Shown here piece by piece: positions 1-7,720 of a stretch of 37,445 nt of DNA. Numbering within the stretch: position 1 is the first letter of the stretch; each line of letters starts with the position of its first letter. Below the pieces are notes generated by a model. It made no database searches, was not told the DNA's origin, and worked only from the letters and a program-made list of their open reading frames with translations. Made by a program: the position numbers and the translations under genes. The stretch comes from Paenibacillus agaridevorans (GTDB lineage Bacteria > Bacillota > Bacilli > Paenibacillales > Paenibacillaceae): positions 1 through 37,445 of the forward strand of contig NZ_BDQX01000054.1 in the NCBI RefSeq assembly GCF_003112455.1, given 5' to 3'.

Positions 1-800
1 GGCCGGGCCACGCCGCTCTGCTCGGCACGTTCGGCTATGCCGACGTGCCGGTGTACCGGCGCCCCCGCGTGGCGATCTTTGCCACCGGCAGCGAGCTGAT
101 GCCGGTGGAGGCGCCTGCCGCGCCGGGGCGGATCCGCGACAGCAACAGCGCGATGGTCGCGTGGATGGCCGAGCAGAGCGGGGCGGTGCCTTGGCTGTGC
201 GGCACGCTGCCGGATGATCGGGCGGCGGTAGAGGAAGCGCTGCATCGCGCAGCGGAGGAAGCCGACCTCATCATAACGACGGGCGGCGTATCCGTGGGCG
301 ACTACGACGTGATGGCTTGCCTGCTTCGGGAGCTGGGGGCTGCAGGAACCCACGTCTACGGCGCCGGAGCGGACGAAGTGAGGGAGAGCGGCCTCTTGTT
401 CAACAAAGTCGCGATGCGTCCGGGCAGTCCGACTTCGGCGGCGATCTACGAAGGTAAGCTGTTGCTATGCCTATCCGGTAACCCTGGAGCTTGCTTCGTC
501 GGCTTCGAATTGTTCGCGCACCCGGCTCTGTTAGCCATGCAGGGCTGCACTTCGCCGCTGCCGCGCAAGATAACCGCGAAGCTGGCGCTTTCCGTATCCA
601 AAGGCAGCCCGCATATCCGCTTCGTTCGCTCTCGCCTCCGGTATGGAGATGACGGTATTATATACGCCGACCCACTTGCGTTCTCCAAGTCCAGCATGAT
701 GGCCTCAATTGCTGATGCTGAGGGACTCGTCATCATTCCCGCTGGCCCGCAGGGGCTGGAGGCGGGAGAATGGGCGCAAGTGATGCTGCTGCCGACGTGA
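1..800 (+). CDS. moeA: MoeA, molybdopterin molybdenumtransferase (3' part, 5' end outside window)
   Basis: MoeA inserts molybdate into adenylylated molybdopterin in the last step of molybdenum cofactor synthesis. The frame is open from the window edge (codons begin at position 3 with PGHAALLGTFGYADVPVYRR), so the true start lies upstream; the GTG at 45 is only an internal codon. Family signatures seen are RPRVAIFATGSEL, the GGVSVGDYD loop of the molybdopterin-binding (MoCF/MogA-like) fold, and the late MRPGSP and SGNPGA segments, followed by the C-terminal beta domain that ends near 800. About 265 codons are visible of a family usually around 400. No other cofactor gene is visible here; the rest of a possible mo operon would lie to the left. 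Confidence 0.93.
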   Translation, partial: PGHAALLGTFGYADVPVYRRPRVAIFATGSELMPVEAPAAPGRIRDSNSAMVAWMAEQSGAVPWLCGTLPDDRAAVEEALHRAAEEADLIITTGGVSVGDYDVMACLLRELGAAGTHVYGAGADEVRESGLLFNKVAMRPGSPTSAAIYEGKLLLCLSGNPGACFVGFELFAHPALLAMQGCTSPLPRKITAKLALSVSKGSPHIRFVRSRLRYGDDGIIYADPLAFSKSSMMASIADAEGLVIIPAGPQGLEAGEWAQVMLLPT

Positions 801-1334
801 GGCGTGTCATCAGAATGTTTCCGTATAACAATTACTGACTGCCATAACGCATAGCAGGCTGACGCGACAGCATGCAATCTTTCACGTGTTAATACCATCT
901 AAACATACAGGGGTTGTCCTAAAGGTGTCCGTATGACAAGTGAACACCCGATTTACAAACGAAAGGACCTCGAATTCCACTTCTAAGTGGAGACTAAGGT
1001 CCATTTTCTTGAAGAAGTTCGTTTCCAATGAAACTTGCTGCGTCGCCAGCCCAAATCGAGCGAGTTTGTCGATATCGTCGACAACGAAGATGACGTTACT
1101 CCTTGTACCGCAACGGAACTCAGAGATCTTGTTCCGATGATTCGTGACCTCTTTGAGAGGTCACGGAACTGAACGTCGATAATCGACCGTTATGAAGCCT
1201 TTTTCTCGTGAAATGCCGGCAATAAGGTGTCTCAGTTCCGTTGCTGCGCGGAAATAGAGATTTTCCGGTGAATAGTGTCTCACAGTTCCTTTAGCGCAAA
1301 CCATCCCCGATACTCCGATAGAGGTTCTCTCGCC
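801..1334. other. Gene-poor region with small hairpins
   Basis: This 534-base stretch lies between moeA and a convergent minus-strand gene. I see no open frame with a ribosome binding site and recognisable protein. It contains a two-stage hairpin at 965-1002, a perfect 10-bp stem with a 3-base loop at 1143-1165, and an imperfect direct repeat (TTTT-N3-GTGAA followed by GTGTCTCA and AGTTCC) at about 1201 and 1261. It may be a decayed gene or repeat; nothing identifies it. Confidence 0.5.
965..1002. repeat. Stem-loop with symmetric internal loop (possible moeA terminator)
   Basis: GGACCT (965-970) pairs with AGGTCC (997-1002) and CCACTT (977-982) pairs with AAGTGG (985-990). Two 6-base unpaired segments separate the stems. 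ATTTTCTT follows, so it may end moeA transcription about 165 bases after the stop codon, though the T tract is weak. Confidence 0.35.
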
Positions 1335-2045
1335 TCAAATGTATTTATTGACGATGGACCCCCTGCTTGGAAGCGGCCAGTACAGTTGGGCGGCGCCATA
1401 ATACATGGCGTAAGGGTATGCGGCTGTAAAGGGAAGCTTAAGCCAGTCCGCGGGCTGCTGCTTCTCGGCGTATGTGACCGCCGTCTTCAATCCCGTCAAC
1501 AATCCATCCGCTCCAAGCAGCAGGCGCCTCGCCTTGTCCGGGTCTTCAAGAGCAGAGAGGAGAGCCGGCGAATGCGCGCCAAAAGTTTCTTTTTGGCGCT
1601 CCTCGATGCCCTCCAGCGATAATTCGCCTCTCGCCAGTCCGAACTGCGAAGTTGCCGGATGCCGCAGAGCAAGTTCGATGACCTCCCACACTTCGGGCAT
1701 CAAATATTCCTCATTGCGCTTGTAAACAGAAGCAAGCCCGTTCAACAGATCATCCAGCTCACGGAGCTTGTCCTTCGTTACTTCTCCATTTCGCCAGCCT
1801 TCTTGGCGGCCCAGCTCGATCATTAGGCTGTTCAGCTTTCCTTCGGCGGCTTTTGCTGTTCGAAGCCAGGCCGCGGCTCCCTTAGCAGACGACGCTTCCC
1901 AATCGGCCAGTCCGTTGACGGGCTCGGCGCGCGAAGGTTCGATCAGCTCCCGGTTGCGATAAGCGGCATAAGGGTTAACTGCGCTAATCGGCGCATAAGC
2001 ATTCGAACGTTCAATCCCTCTTATGGAGCGGATATATTCAGCCAT
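1335..2045 (-). CDS. Hypothetical alpha-helical protein
   Basis: I do not recognise this 236-residue protein. The start is the ATG at 2045 (MAEYIRSIRG), chosen because GGGGGAG lies 7 bases upstream; an upstream in-frame start near 2120 has no such site. The sequence is soluble, helix-rich and charged, with no signal peptide or membrane segment. The middle (KAAEGKLNSLMIELGR, LRELDDLLNGLASVYKRN) looks like amphipathic helices. The C-terminus is different, with aromatic residues around AYPYAMYYGAAQLYWPLPS. The gene stands alone, and a nested inverted repeat lies upstream at 2125-2184. Composition and the strong ribosome binding site support a real gene; its function is unknown. Confidence 0.7.
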   Translation of the reverse strand: MAEYIRSIRGIERSNAYAPISAVNPYAAYRNRELIEPSRAEPVNGLADWEASSAKGAAAWLRTAKAAEGKLNSLMIELGRQEGWRNGEVTKDKLRELDDLLNGLASVYKRNEEYLMPEVWEVIELALRHPATSQFGLARGELSLEGIEERQKETFGAHSPALLSALEDPDKARRLLLGADGLLTGLKTAVTYAEKQQPADWLKLPFTAAYPYAMYYGAAQLYWPLPSRGSIVNKYI

Positions 2046-2124
2046 CAAGTACTCCCCCTTTCCAAGTCCTGCATAAGGACATTCACGACGAGAATGAGAA
2101 AAAAATAATATAATCAGCATACTA

Positions 2125-2184
2125 TATAACGAACACGAAAGGACTCGAACGAGAGAGTCGAAACGTCACGAAATGTTCGTTATA
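2125..2184. repeat. Nested inverted repeat (60-bp cruciform-like)
   Basis: The outer arms TATAACGAACA (2125-2135) and TGTTCGTTATA (2174-2184) are perfect 11-bp complements. Inside is a second stem, GACTC (2142-2146) with GAGTC (2155-2159). A further GACTCTCG just outside, near 2208, can pair with CGAGAGAGTC as an alternative. It sits after the stop of the minus-strand gene at 2222 and before the next minus-strand gene, so it could be a terminator or a structured leader. Confidence 0.55.
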
Positions 2185-2221
2185 AGGAACGAATTTGTCG
2201 ACGAAAGACTCTCGCTGTCGA

Positions 2222-2674
2222 TTAGATGATAAGAAATAACAGTCCAATGTCGTCTAGATTTAAAACGGCAACGCCCGGTGATCCGCTTCGGGACAATACA
2301 TGGGCAGGATTCTGTCCTGATTGCGCGTAATTAGTAGAGTGTGCTTCTATGGAAGCAGACGTTGCTTTATCCCCTTGCCGCTGTTTCTTGCCGCGAACAC
2401 CTTTACTCTTTTTGCCGGTTGTTGTTCGCCTGTTTGACGTGGATTGTTCGTTCGAGCTTCCCTGCTCCCGTTCATAGGTTGATTGGTTTCCATATGGCTG
2501 CGAGAAATGCAAGCCTTGACAGTCCCCTTGACAAGGAGATACGAGAACAAGACGTCCGTTAGCGCAACTCTCCGCGATTCCAACATACCTCAATCCGTTT
2601 TTTGCCACTGCGCAGACCGGCATCCCGATAATATGCTGCAAGTGATCGACAGTAAGCGGATAGATTCGTTCCAT
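2222..2674 (-). CDS. Hypothetical small protein with basic low-complexity linker
   Basis: This protein of about 150 residues belongs to no family I can name. The N-terminal 50 residues (MERIYPLTVDHLQHIIG, then CAVAKNGLRYVG) look like a small beta-barrel-type domain. Residues 65-110 are low complexity and rich in Ser, Lys, Arg, Thr and Gln. The last residues, LNLDDIGLLFLII, form an acidic-hydrophobic tail of the kind seen in small surface or spore proteins of Bacillales (inference from memory of the pattern). The ATG at 2674 has GGAG two bases away and GGAGGG 14 bases away, so the ribosome binding site is not ideal. The start lies 97 bases from the divergent ywmB-like start. Probably a real gene; function unknown. 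Confidence 0.55.
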   Translation of the reverse strand: MERIYPLTVDHLQHIIGMPVCAVAKNGLRYVGIAESCANGRLVLVSPCQGDCQGLHFSQPYGNQSTYEREQGSSNEQSTSNRRTTTGKKSKGVRGKKQRQGDKATSASIEAHSTNYAQSGQNPAHVLSRSGSPGVAVLNLDDIGLLFLII

Positions 2675-2771
2675 GGCTCCGTAACCATTCCCTCCATTGG
2701 TGTTGTTGCGACAGTGTATTCATTCGGAAGCCGAAATGTACGTTTACCTATACAAGAACGGAGGTTATACC

Positions 2772-3647
2772 ATGTATGTACCCCGGAATTCGTTGTTGAA
2801 TCGGGATGTAGCAGAAGCAGCAAGACATGGGAGATCCCGCAGACCCCGCAACAAATACGGCGTGGCATTTGCAAGCGCGATGCTCGTTCTCTTGCTGATT
2901 GCGGCTTTGGTGCTGCAAAAATCGGAATCGAAGGATCAGGCTGCCGCCCCTGCGCGGTACGCCCATGATCTTGCGCAGCTATGGAGCTGGAGCGATTCGG
3001 TGTTAGCCGGTGGAGCGAAGACGGCAGAATGGACGCTTCGGTTCGATGCGTTATTGAGCGAAGGGATGTCATTGGCGCAGTTGTCCGATAGCGTATTCTC
3101 CGACGTAGATGGAGTCATAAAGACGGAACGAATCGTGACGAATGGGGGAAACAGCGTGTCCGGACATTACTTCGCGCTTCTTGGTGAAAGTACGGACGCC
3201 GCTCGACTGTCGCTGCATCAGACAGGACAGTCTGACAATGGCATGACGGTGATCTTGCTTTTGGAATCGGGCGTCGAAGACTCGACGGAGCAAGGTCTGC
3301 AGGCTGCGCTTAAGCAACTGGGCTCCCTCCTCGCGAAGATGAGCGACGAGTGGACACTAACGATGAAGACGCATGGGTATTCGGACAAACAAGAAGGAGC
3401 CAAAACACTGGAGCGAATAGCCAGAGGCCGCATCCTGGAGCAATATGAGGATGGAGGCACGCGCAGCGTCACGATGTTAAGCGACGCTCTTTTGTCGTCG
3501 AAGGCACTCGGAAATAACCGGCATGCCAATTTGCAGGTCGCGGAGCATCGCAGCACGGAAACAGCGCGGAACGAGCTGACGATAGGAGTACCGCTAATTT
3601 CGGGTGATTTCTCTTCTGTTCGAACGGCCGAAGAACGAGCAGATTAA
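2772..3647 (+). CDS. YwmB-family protein (TATA-box-binding-like fold), membrane-anchored
   Basis: The protein of 291 residues starts at the ATG at 2772, set by GGAGG seven bases upstream; earlier in-frame codons have no such site. Residues 1-28 are basic, and residues about 30-48 form one membrane helix, so the body should be outside the cell or in the forespore space. The C-terminal half matches my knowledge of the YwmB family: the WTLTMKTHG segment, the LEQYEDGGTRSVTMLSDAL segment and the terminal LQVAEHRSTETARNELTIG / PLISGDF block. In Bacillus subtilis ywmB sits near murA and spoIID; here neither is adjacent. The biochemical role is not established. It reads toward zwf, with no clear terminator between. 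Confidence 0.75.
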   Translation: MYVPRNSLLNRDVAEAARHGRSRRPRNKYGVAFASAMLVLLLIAALVLQKSESKDQAAAPARYAHDLAQLWSWSDSVLAGGAKTAEWTLRFDALLSEGMSLAQLSDSVFSDVDGVIKTERIVTNGGNSVSGHYFALLGESTDAARLSLHQTGQSDNGMTVILLLESGVEDSTEQGLQAALKQLGSLLAKMSDEWTLTMKTHGYSDKQEGAKTLERIARGRILEQYEDGGTRSVTMLSDALLSSKALGNNRHANLQVAEHRSTETARNELTIGVPLISGDFSSVRTAEERAD

Positions 3648-3678
3648 CAGATGGTTTATTTGCATTTTTTATAACCCG

Positions 3679-3707
3679 TTCAATGGCGATTTAAGGTTGA
3701 ATATGCT
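3679..3707 (+). promoter_or_regulatory. Candidate sigma-A promoter for zwf
   Basis: TTCAAT (3679-3684) and TATGCT (3702-3707) are separated by 17 bases, ending 44 bases before the zwf start. Both hexamers have mismatches, so this is a candidate only. Confidence 0.35.
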
Positions 3708-3751
3708 AAACTACATATCATGCAATTCCCATAAAAATTCAGGTAGAAAGA

Positions 3752-5317
3752 ATGAGGCGTATGACTCCCAATCCCATAATAGAATCGAATTCCCCGGAAG
3801 GCGCGGTTTATTACCTGTTCGGGGCGACCGGAGATCTCGCAAGACGCAAGCTGTTCCCGGCATTGTTCAGTTTATATAAAGAAGGCAAGCTGTCCGAGAA
3901 ATTCGCTGTCGTCGGTCTCGCTCGCCGGGCGCGCAGCAACGAGCAGTTCCGTTCGGATCTGTACGAATCCATCAACGAGTTCTGCCGCTACAAGGCGGAC
4001 GATACCGAGCTCTGGACGCGGTTCGCGGAGCACTTCGTCTATATGTCGCTGGATATTAACAACGTCGACGGGTTTCGCGAGCTATCCTTGTTATCCGCAG
4101 AGCTGGACGAGAAGTTCGACATCCCGGGCAACCGTCTGTTTTATCTGGCGCTTGCGCCGTCACTGTTTGGCCCTGTATCCCTAAATCTCCGCGACGGAGG
4201 TCTGTTGGAGTCCAAGGGATGGCATCGGCTCGTTATTGAGAAACCATTTGGCTATGATCTGCCCTCGGCGCAGAAGCTTAACGAACAATTGGGCCAAGTG
4301 TTTAAGGAAGAAGAGATTTTCCGGATCGACCATTACCTGGGCAAAGAGATGGTTCAGAACATCCAGGTCATCCGTTTCGCGAACGCATTTTTTGAGCCGT
4401 TGTGGAACAATAACCATATCGCAAATGTGCAAATTACGTTGTCGGAGACAGTGGGCGTCGAGGAACGCGGCGGCTATTACGACAAGTCCGGGGCGCTGCG
4501 GGACATGGGGCAGAACCACATGCTTCAGATGCTGACGATGATCGCCATGGAGCCGCCAAGCCGACTTCACGGCGAGGATATCCGCGACGAAAAGGTAAAG
4601 GTGCTTCGTTCTCTTCGCGGCTACAAGTCGAACGAGGAAGTACGCAGCCATGTCGTGCGCGGTCAATATACCGCCGGCAAGTTAGGCAACAAGGAATTAT
4701 CGGGCTACCGCCAGGAGGATTCTGTCGGCGAAGAGTCCGCGACGGAAACTTATTTTGCCGCAAAGGTGTTTGTCGATAACTTCCGCTGGGCGGGTGTGCC
4801 GTTCTATATCCGTACGGGCAAACGTCTGCCGGTTAAGACGACGGAGGTCGTCGTGGAATTTAAAGCGATGCCGCAAAACGTCCTGTTCGCGCAAAAACAC
4901 GAGCTGTCGCCGAATCTGCTTGTCATCCGGGTTAATCCGATGGAAGGCATCTATATTAAGATCAACGCCAAGAAACCGGGCGCGGACAACGACGTCCAGC
5001 CGGTATCGATGGAATTTTGCCAAAGCTGCATGATCGGCATCAATACGCCGGAAGCCTACGAGAGGCTCATTCATGACGCGGCTCGAGGCGATTCCACTTA
5101 CTTCACGCGTTGGGACGAAGTATCCCATGCATGGGAATTCGTGGACCGGATCGCGAAAGGCTGGCGCGAGGATTCATCCGATCTTGAGCCGTATCCGGCA
5201 GGATCGTGGGGTCCAGCAAAGGCGAACGAGCTGCTCGCGGAGCAGGGCCATCACTGGTGGCCGGTCAACGGCCAGGATGAGGATAACGTCATCTGGATCA
5301 CTAACAAGGAAAAATAA
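3752..5317 (+). CDS. zwf: Glucose-6-phosphate 1-dehydrogenase
   Basis: Zwf oxidises glucose 6-phosphate to 6-phosphogluconolactone with NADP+, the entry step of the oxidative pentose phosphate pathway, in the cytosol. The N-terminal nucleotide-binding motif FGATGDLARRKLFPAL begins near residue 23. The substrate and catalytic motif RIDHYLGKE is at residues 191-199, with the catalytic His at 194. EKPFGYD and the later RTGKRLPVK block are also family hallmarks. Length is 521 residues, close to the usual 480-510 plus a short extension. Two starts compete, ATG 3752 and ATG 3761; the first has a weak AGGTAGAAAG upstream and the second has GAGG five bases upstream. It is monocistronic, without gnd or pgl beside it, and is followed by a 15-bp hairpin. 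Confidence 0.96.
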   Translation: MRRMTPNPIIESNSPEGAVYYLFGATGDLARRKLFPALFSLYKEGKLSEKFAVVGLARRARSNEQFRSDLYESINEFCRYKADDTELWTRFAEHFVYMSLDINNVDGFRELSLLSAELDEKFDIPGNRLFYLALAPSLFGPVSLNLRDGGLLESKGWHRLVIEKPFGYDLPSAQKLNEQLGQVFKEEEIFRIDHYLGKEMVQNIQVIRFANAFFEPLWNNNHIANVQITLSETVGVEERGGYYDKSGALRDMGQNHMLQMLTMIAMEPPSRLHGEDIRDEKVKVLRSLRGYKSNEEVRSHVVRGQYTAGKLGNKELSGYRQEDSVGEESATETYFAAKVFVDNFRWAGVPFYIRTGKRLPVKTTEVVVEFKAMPQNVLFAQKHELSPNLLVIRVNPMEGIYIKINAKKPGADNDVQPVSMEFCQSCMIGINTPEAYERLIHDAARGDSTYFTRWDEVSHAWEFVDRIAKGWREDSSDLEPYPAGSWGPAKANELLAEQGHHWWPVNGQDEDNVIWITNKEK

Positions 5318-5319
5318 AA

Positions 5320-5354
5320 CCATTAGTCATTCCGGCGCACGGAATGACTAATGG
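5320..5354. terminator. Perfect 15-bp hairpin after zwf
   Basis: CCATTAGTCATTCCG (5320-5334) pairs perfectly with 5340-5354 around a 5-base loop. It begins two bases after the zwf stop. No T tract follows on the plus strand; the A-rich flank on the left would give a T tract for minus-strand transcripts. It is probably a zwf 3' hairpin. Confidence 0.65.
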
Positions 5355-5773
5355 CATGTAGACGACAACGGCAATACGACCGTGAAGGGAAGGCAAGCGT
5401 CAATTACCCGCCGCCTTAGAGGCGGGGGCTTGCAACTGCCCGATAGTGAGAACGGCGATTAAGCCTCCTATCTTAGAGTGGCGTCGCATGATGGGCAGAT
5501 TGACGGGCAGCCCTACTATACGGGAGATGCCCGAATAGTACCGCATAAACGGTATTTGTCGCTTGTATCTTTTACATGACGGAGCCATACCCGCCATAAC
5601 CCTTTAGATACAGTTGTCAAAGAGCAAAGGAGTGCCTTTGTACGCTCGAAGCGTATAACGGTTTTCTCCTATACAAAATATATCACGAATGGAGGGAGTG
5701 CAGGACAAGTTTTTGCTAACGCAAACGCGCATTCTTCTCCCGCTTATAGAAGACGGGAGTATCCTGCACAAAA
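5355..5773. other. zwf-prfC intergenic region
   Basis: About 420 bases without a convincing gene. The left part (about 5400-5600) looks like a decayed mobile-element end read on the minus strand. The middle has the hairpin TACGCT-CGA-AGCGTA at about 5641-5655. The right part (5689-5773) is the structured prfC leader described separately. Confidence 0.5.
5395..5600 (-). mobile_element. Possible relic of an IS200/IS605-type right end
   Basis: Read on the minus strand, the sequence ends with GCAAGCCCCCGCC, a short G+C hairpin (6-bp stem, 5411-5425) and GGGTAATTGACG. That order (AAGCCCCC, hairpin, then TTGAC) is how I remember many TnpB-element right ends and their omega-RNA scaffolds. Upstream frames are short and contain stops, and no intact tnpA, tnpB or iscB is present. 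The match is by pattern memory only. Confidence 0.35.
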
Positions 5774-5796
5774 GTGATGAATCCATCATTATCTAA
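5689..5796 (+). promoter_or_regulatory. Structured prfC leader with overlapping upstream reading frame
   Basis: GTGCAGGA (5698-5705) pairs with TCCTGCAC (5762-5769), enclosing CTCCCG (5737-5742) paired with CGGGAG (5754-5759). A frame of 35 codons runs from ATG 5689 to TAA 5796 and overlaps the first codons of prfC. prfC itself has no ribosome binding site at normal distance. Whether the small frame is translated is unknown. Confidence 0.4.
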
Positions 5797-7363
5797 CGAA
5801 ATTAAGCAGGAAGTCGACAAACGGCGTACGTTCGCGATCATATCCCATCCGGACGCCGGCAAGACGACCTTGACCGAAAAGCTGCTTCTATTCGGGGGCG
5901 CCATTCGACTGGCCGGCTCTGTCAAAGCCCGGAAAGCCAGCCGTCATGCGACATCCGACTGGATGGAGATCGAGAAGCAGCGCGGCATCTCCGTTACCTC
6001 GTCCGTCATGCAGTTCGATTATTTGGGACATCGCGTAAACATTCTGGATACGCCCGGTCACCAAGACTTCTCCGAGGACACATACCGCACGTTGACGGCG
6101 GCGGACTGCGCGGTCATGTTGATCGACGTTGCGAAGGGCGTCGAGGTGCAGACGGTAAAGCTGTTCCAGGTTTGCCGCAAGCGCGGAATTCCGATCTTTA
6201 CCTTCATCAACAAGTTGGATCGCGAGGGCAAAAGCCCGTTCGATCTTATGGAAGAGCTGGAGCAGGTGCTTGGCATCCGTTCCGTGCCGATGAATTGGCC
6301 AATCGGCATGGGTCGTGAACTATGCGGGGTCTACGATCGGATGAAGAACCAGGTGGAGCTGTTCCAAGGTAACGATCACTCCACGATAGAAGTACGCAAA
6401 GTCGGCGACTACAACGATCCCATTATTCGCGAGATGGCCGGCGACTATTTGACGGATCAGCTGATTTCCGATCTGGAGCTGCTTGACGTAGCAGGTGATC
6501 CATTCGACTACGACAAGGTACGCGCAGGCGAGCTGACGCCGATCTTCTTCGGCAGCGCCGTCAACAACTTCGGCGTACAGACATTTCTGGAGAACTTCCT
6601 GCAGCTCGCGCCGAAGCCGACTTCGCGGAACAGCATGTCGGGCCCAATCGAGCCGACGAACGAGAAGTTCAGCGGCTACGTGTTCAAGATTCAGGCTAAC
6701 ATGAACCCGGCTCACCGCGATCGTATCGCGTTCCTGCGTATTTGCTCGGGACGGTTTGAGCGGGGGATGGCCGTAAAGCATGTACGCAACAAGAAGGAGA
6801 TCAAGCTGTCGCAGCCGCAGCAATTTCTGGCGCAGGACCGCGATATCGTCGAGACGGCTTACCCGGGCGACATTATCGGTCTGTTCGATCCCGGCATCTT
6901 CCGTATAGGCGATTCCTTGTCGCAAGGCATGGAGGTGGAATTCGACGAGCTGCCAACGTTCTCTCCCGAAATTTTCTCCAAGGTAACGGTTAAAAATGCC
7001 CTTAAGCATAAACAATACCAGAAGGGGCTGGACCAGCTGACGGAAGAAGGCACGATCCAGGTGTTTTATTCCACCGGCAATTTCGACGAGACGATTCTCG
7101 GCGTCGTCGGCCACCTGCAATTCGAGGTGTTCGAGCATCGGATGAAGGCGGAATACGGCGTAGACATCCAACTGCACCGGATGACGTTCCAATTTGCCCG
7201 CTGGATCGTGGACGAGAAGATCGATCCTTCCAAGTTCCGAATCAACTCCACGCTCGTGAAGGACAAAAAAGGCAATTACGTTGCCTTGTTCGAAAACGAA
7301 TATGCGATGCGCACCGCCATGGACAAAAATCCGACCTCCAAGTTTCTGGAGACGGCGCCTTAA
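5774..7363 (+). CDS. prfC: Peptide chain release factor 3 (RF3)
   Basis: RF3 is a translational GTPase that removes RF1/RF2 from the ribosome after peptide release. The GTP-binding motifs are intact: SHPDAGKTT at residues 24-32, DTPGH at 92-96 and NKLD at 146-149. The RGISVTSSVMQF switch region and the long RF3 domains II and III, ending in DKNPTSKFLETAP, are typical. Length is 529 residues, as in other RF3 proteins. The frame opens at GTG 5774, immediately followed by ATG 5777, and either may be used. No GGAGG lies 5-9 bases upstream; the nearest, GGGAG at 5755-5759, is inside a hairpin 17 bases away, which suggests unusual translation initiation. A strong terminator follows. No neighbour is functionally linked. 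Confidence 0.96.
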   Translation: MMNPSLSNEIKQEVDKRRTFAIISHPDAGKTTLTEKLLLFGGAIRLAGSVKARKASRHATSDWMEIEKQRGISVTSSVMQFDYLGHRVNILDTPGHQDFSEDTYRTLTAADCAVMLIDVAKGVEVQTVKLFQVCRKRGIPIFTFINKLDREGKSPFDLMEELEQVLGIRSVPMNWPIGMGRELCGVYDRMKNQVELFQGNDHSTIEVRKVGDYNDPIIREMAGDYLTDQLISDLELLDVAGDPFDYDKVRAGELTPIFFGSAVNNFGVQTFLENFLQLAPKPTSRNSMSGPIEPTNEKFSGYVFKIQANMNPAHRDRIAFLRICSGRFERGMAVKHVRNKKEIKLSQPQQFLAQDRDIVETAYPGDIIGLFDPGIFRIGDSLSQGMEVEFDELPTFSPEIFSKVTVKNALKHKQYQKGLDQLTEEGTIQVFYSTGNFDETILGVVGHLQFEVFEHRMKAEYGVDIQLHRMTFQFARWIVDEKIDPSKFRINSTLVKDKKGNYVALFENEYAMRTAMDKNPTSKFLETAP

Positions 7364-7373
7364 ACTTATCTCA

Positions 7374-7407
7374 TCCTCCCGGCCGAGCTGCCGGGGGGAT
7401 TTTTTTA
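7374..7407 (+). terminator. Intrinsic terminator of prfC
   Basis: TCCTCCCGGC pairs with GCCGGGGGGA across a 6-base loop (one wobble pair), followed by seven T residues. Confidence 0.9.
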
Positions 7408-7420
7408 TTGTATAGGAAAT

Positions 7421-7612
7421 AGCTGTAAGCGTTAAAAACGCCGATGGACCATAAAGTAACTCTGATTATCAGCCATAGGCGTTAGTGACGCTTATGGCAC
7501 CAAAAAGTAGGTGAACGAGCAGCTGTAGGCGTTAAAAACGCCGATGGACCGGAAAGTAACTCTGATTAATGTCCATAGGCGTTAGTAACGCTTATGGCTC
7601 CAAAAAAGTGTA
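7421..7612. repeat. Tandem duplication, 100-bp unit, two hairpins per unit
   Basis: Unit 1 (7421-7520) is repeated directly as 7521 to about 7612, with the same features at an offset of exactly 100 bases. Each unit has GCGTTAAAAACGC near its start and a 10-bp hairpin, CCATAGGCGT to ACGCTTATGG (7473-7497 and 7573-7597, one G-T pair). It fills most of the gene-free stretch between prfC and the next gene; I see no coding content. Confidence 0.85.
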
Positions 7613-7674
7613 AGTTTTGCAACCACTGTGCTGACAAAGCCAGTGAAACGTAACCGAATGGTGAGAAAAGAAGT

Positions 7675-7705
7675 AAAAAAGAGCATGCGCCAATGAGGCG
7701 CACGC
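7675..7705 (-). terminator. Intrinsic terminator of the Gln-rich protein gene
   Basis: On the minus strand GCGTGCGCC pairs with GGCGCATGC around a 5-base loop (one wobble), followed by CTTTTTT. It lies 16 bases after the stop codon. Confidence 0.88.
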
Positions 7706-7720
7706 TTGCAAGAAGCTCAA

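Noticed and set aside
940..1140. Small plus-strand protein of 66 residues
   Set aside because: No ribosome binding site, Ser/Asn/Arg-rich composition without any pattern, and it runs through a hairpin.
2347..2586. Alternative minus-strand frame within the small unknown gene
   Set aside because: It overlaps the better-supported frame at 2222-2674 and lacks its own ribosome binding site.
4181..4666. Long minus-strand frame inside zwf
   Set aside because: It is antisense to a clearly conserved enzyme and reflects third-position G+C bias; the same applies to the long antisense frames in prfC (6320-7192), the FAD oxidoreductase (8595-9614), the Gfo gene (20734-21789) and the sugar-binding protein (33916-35349).
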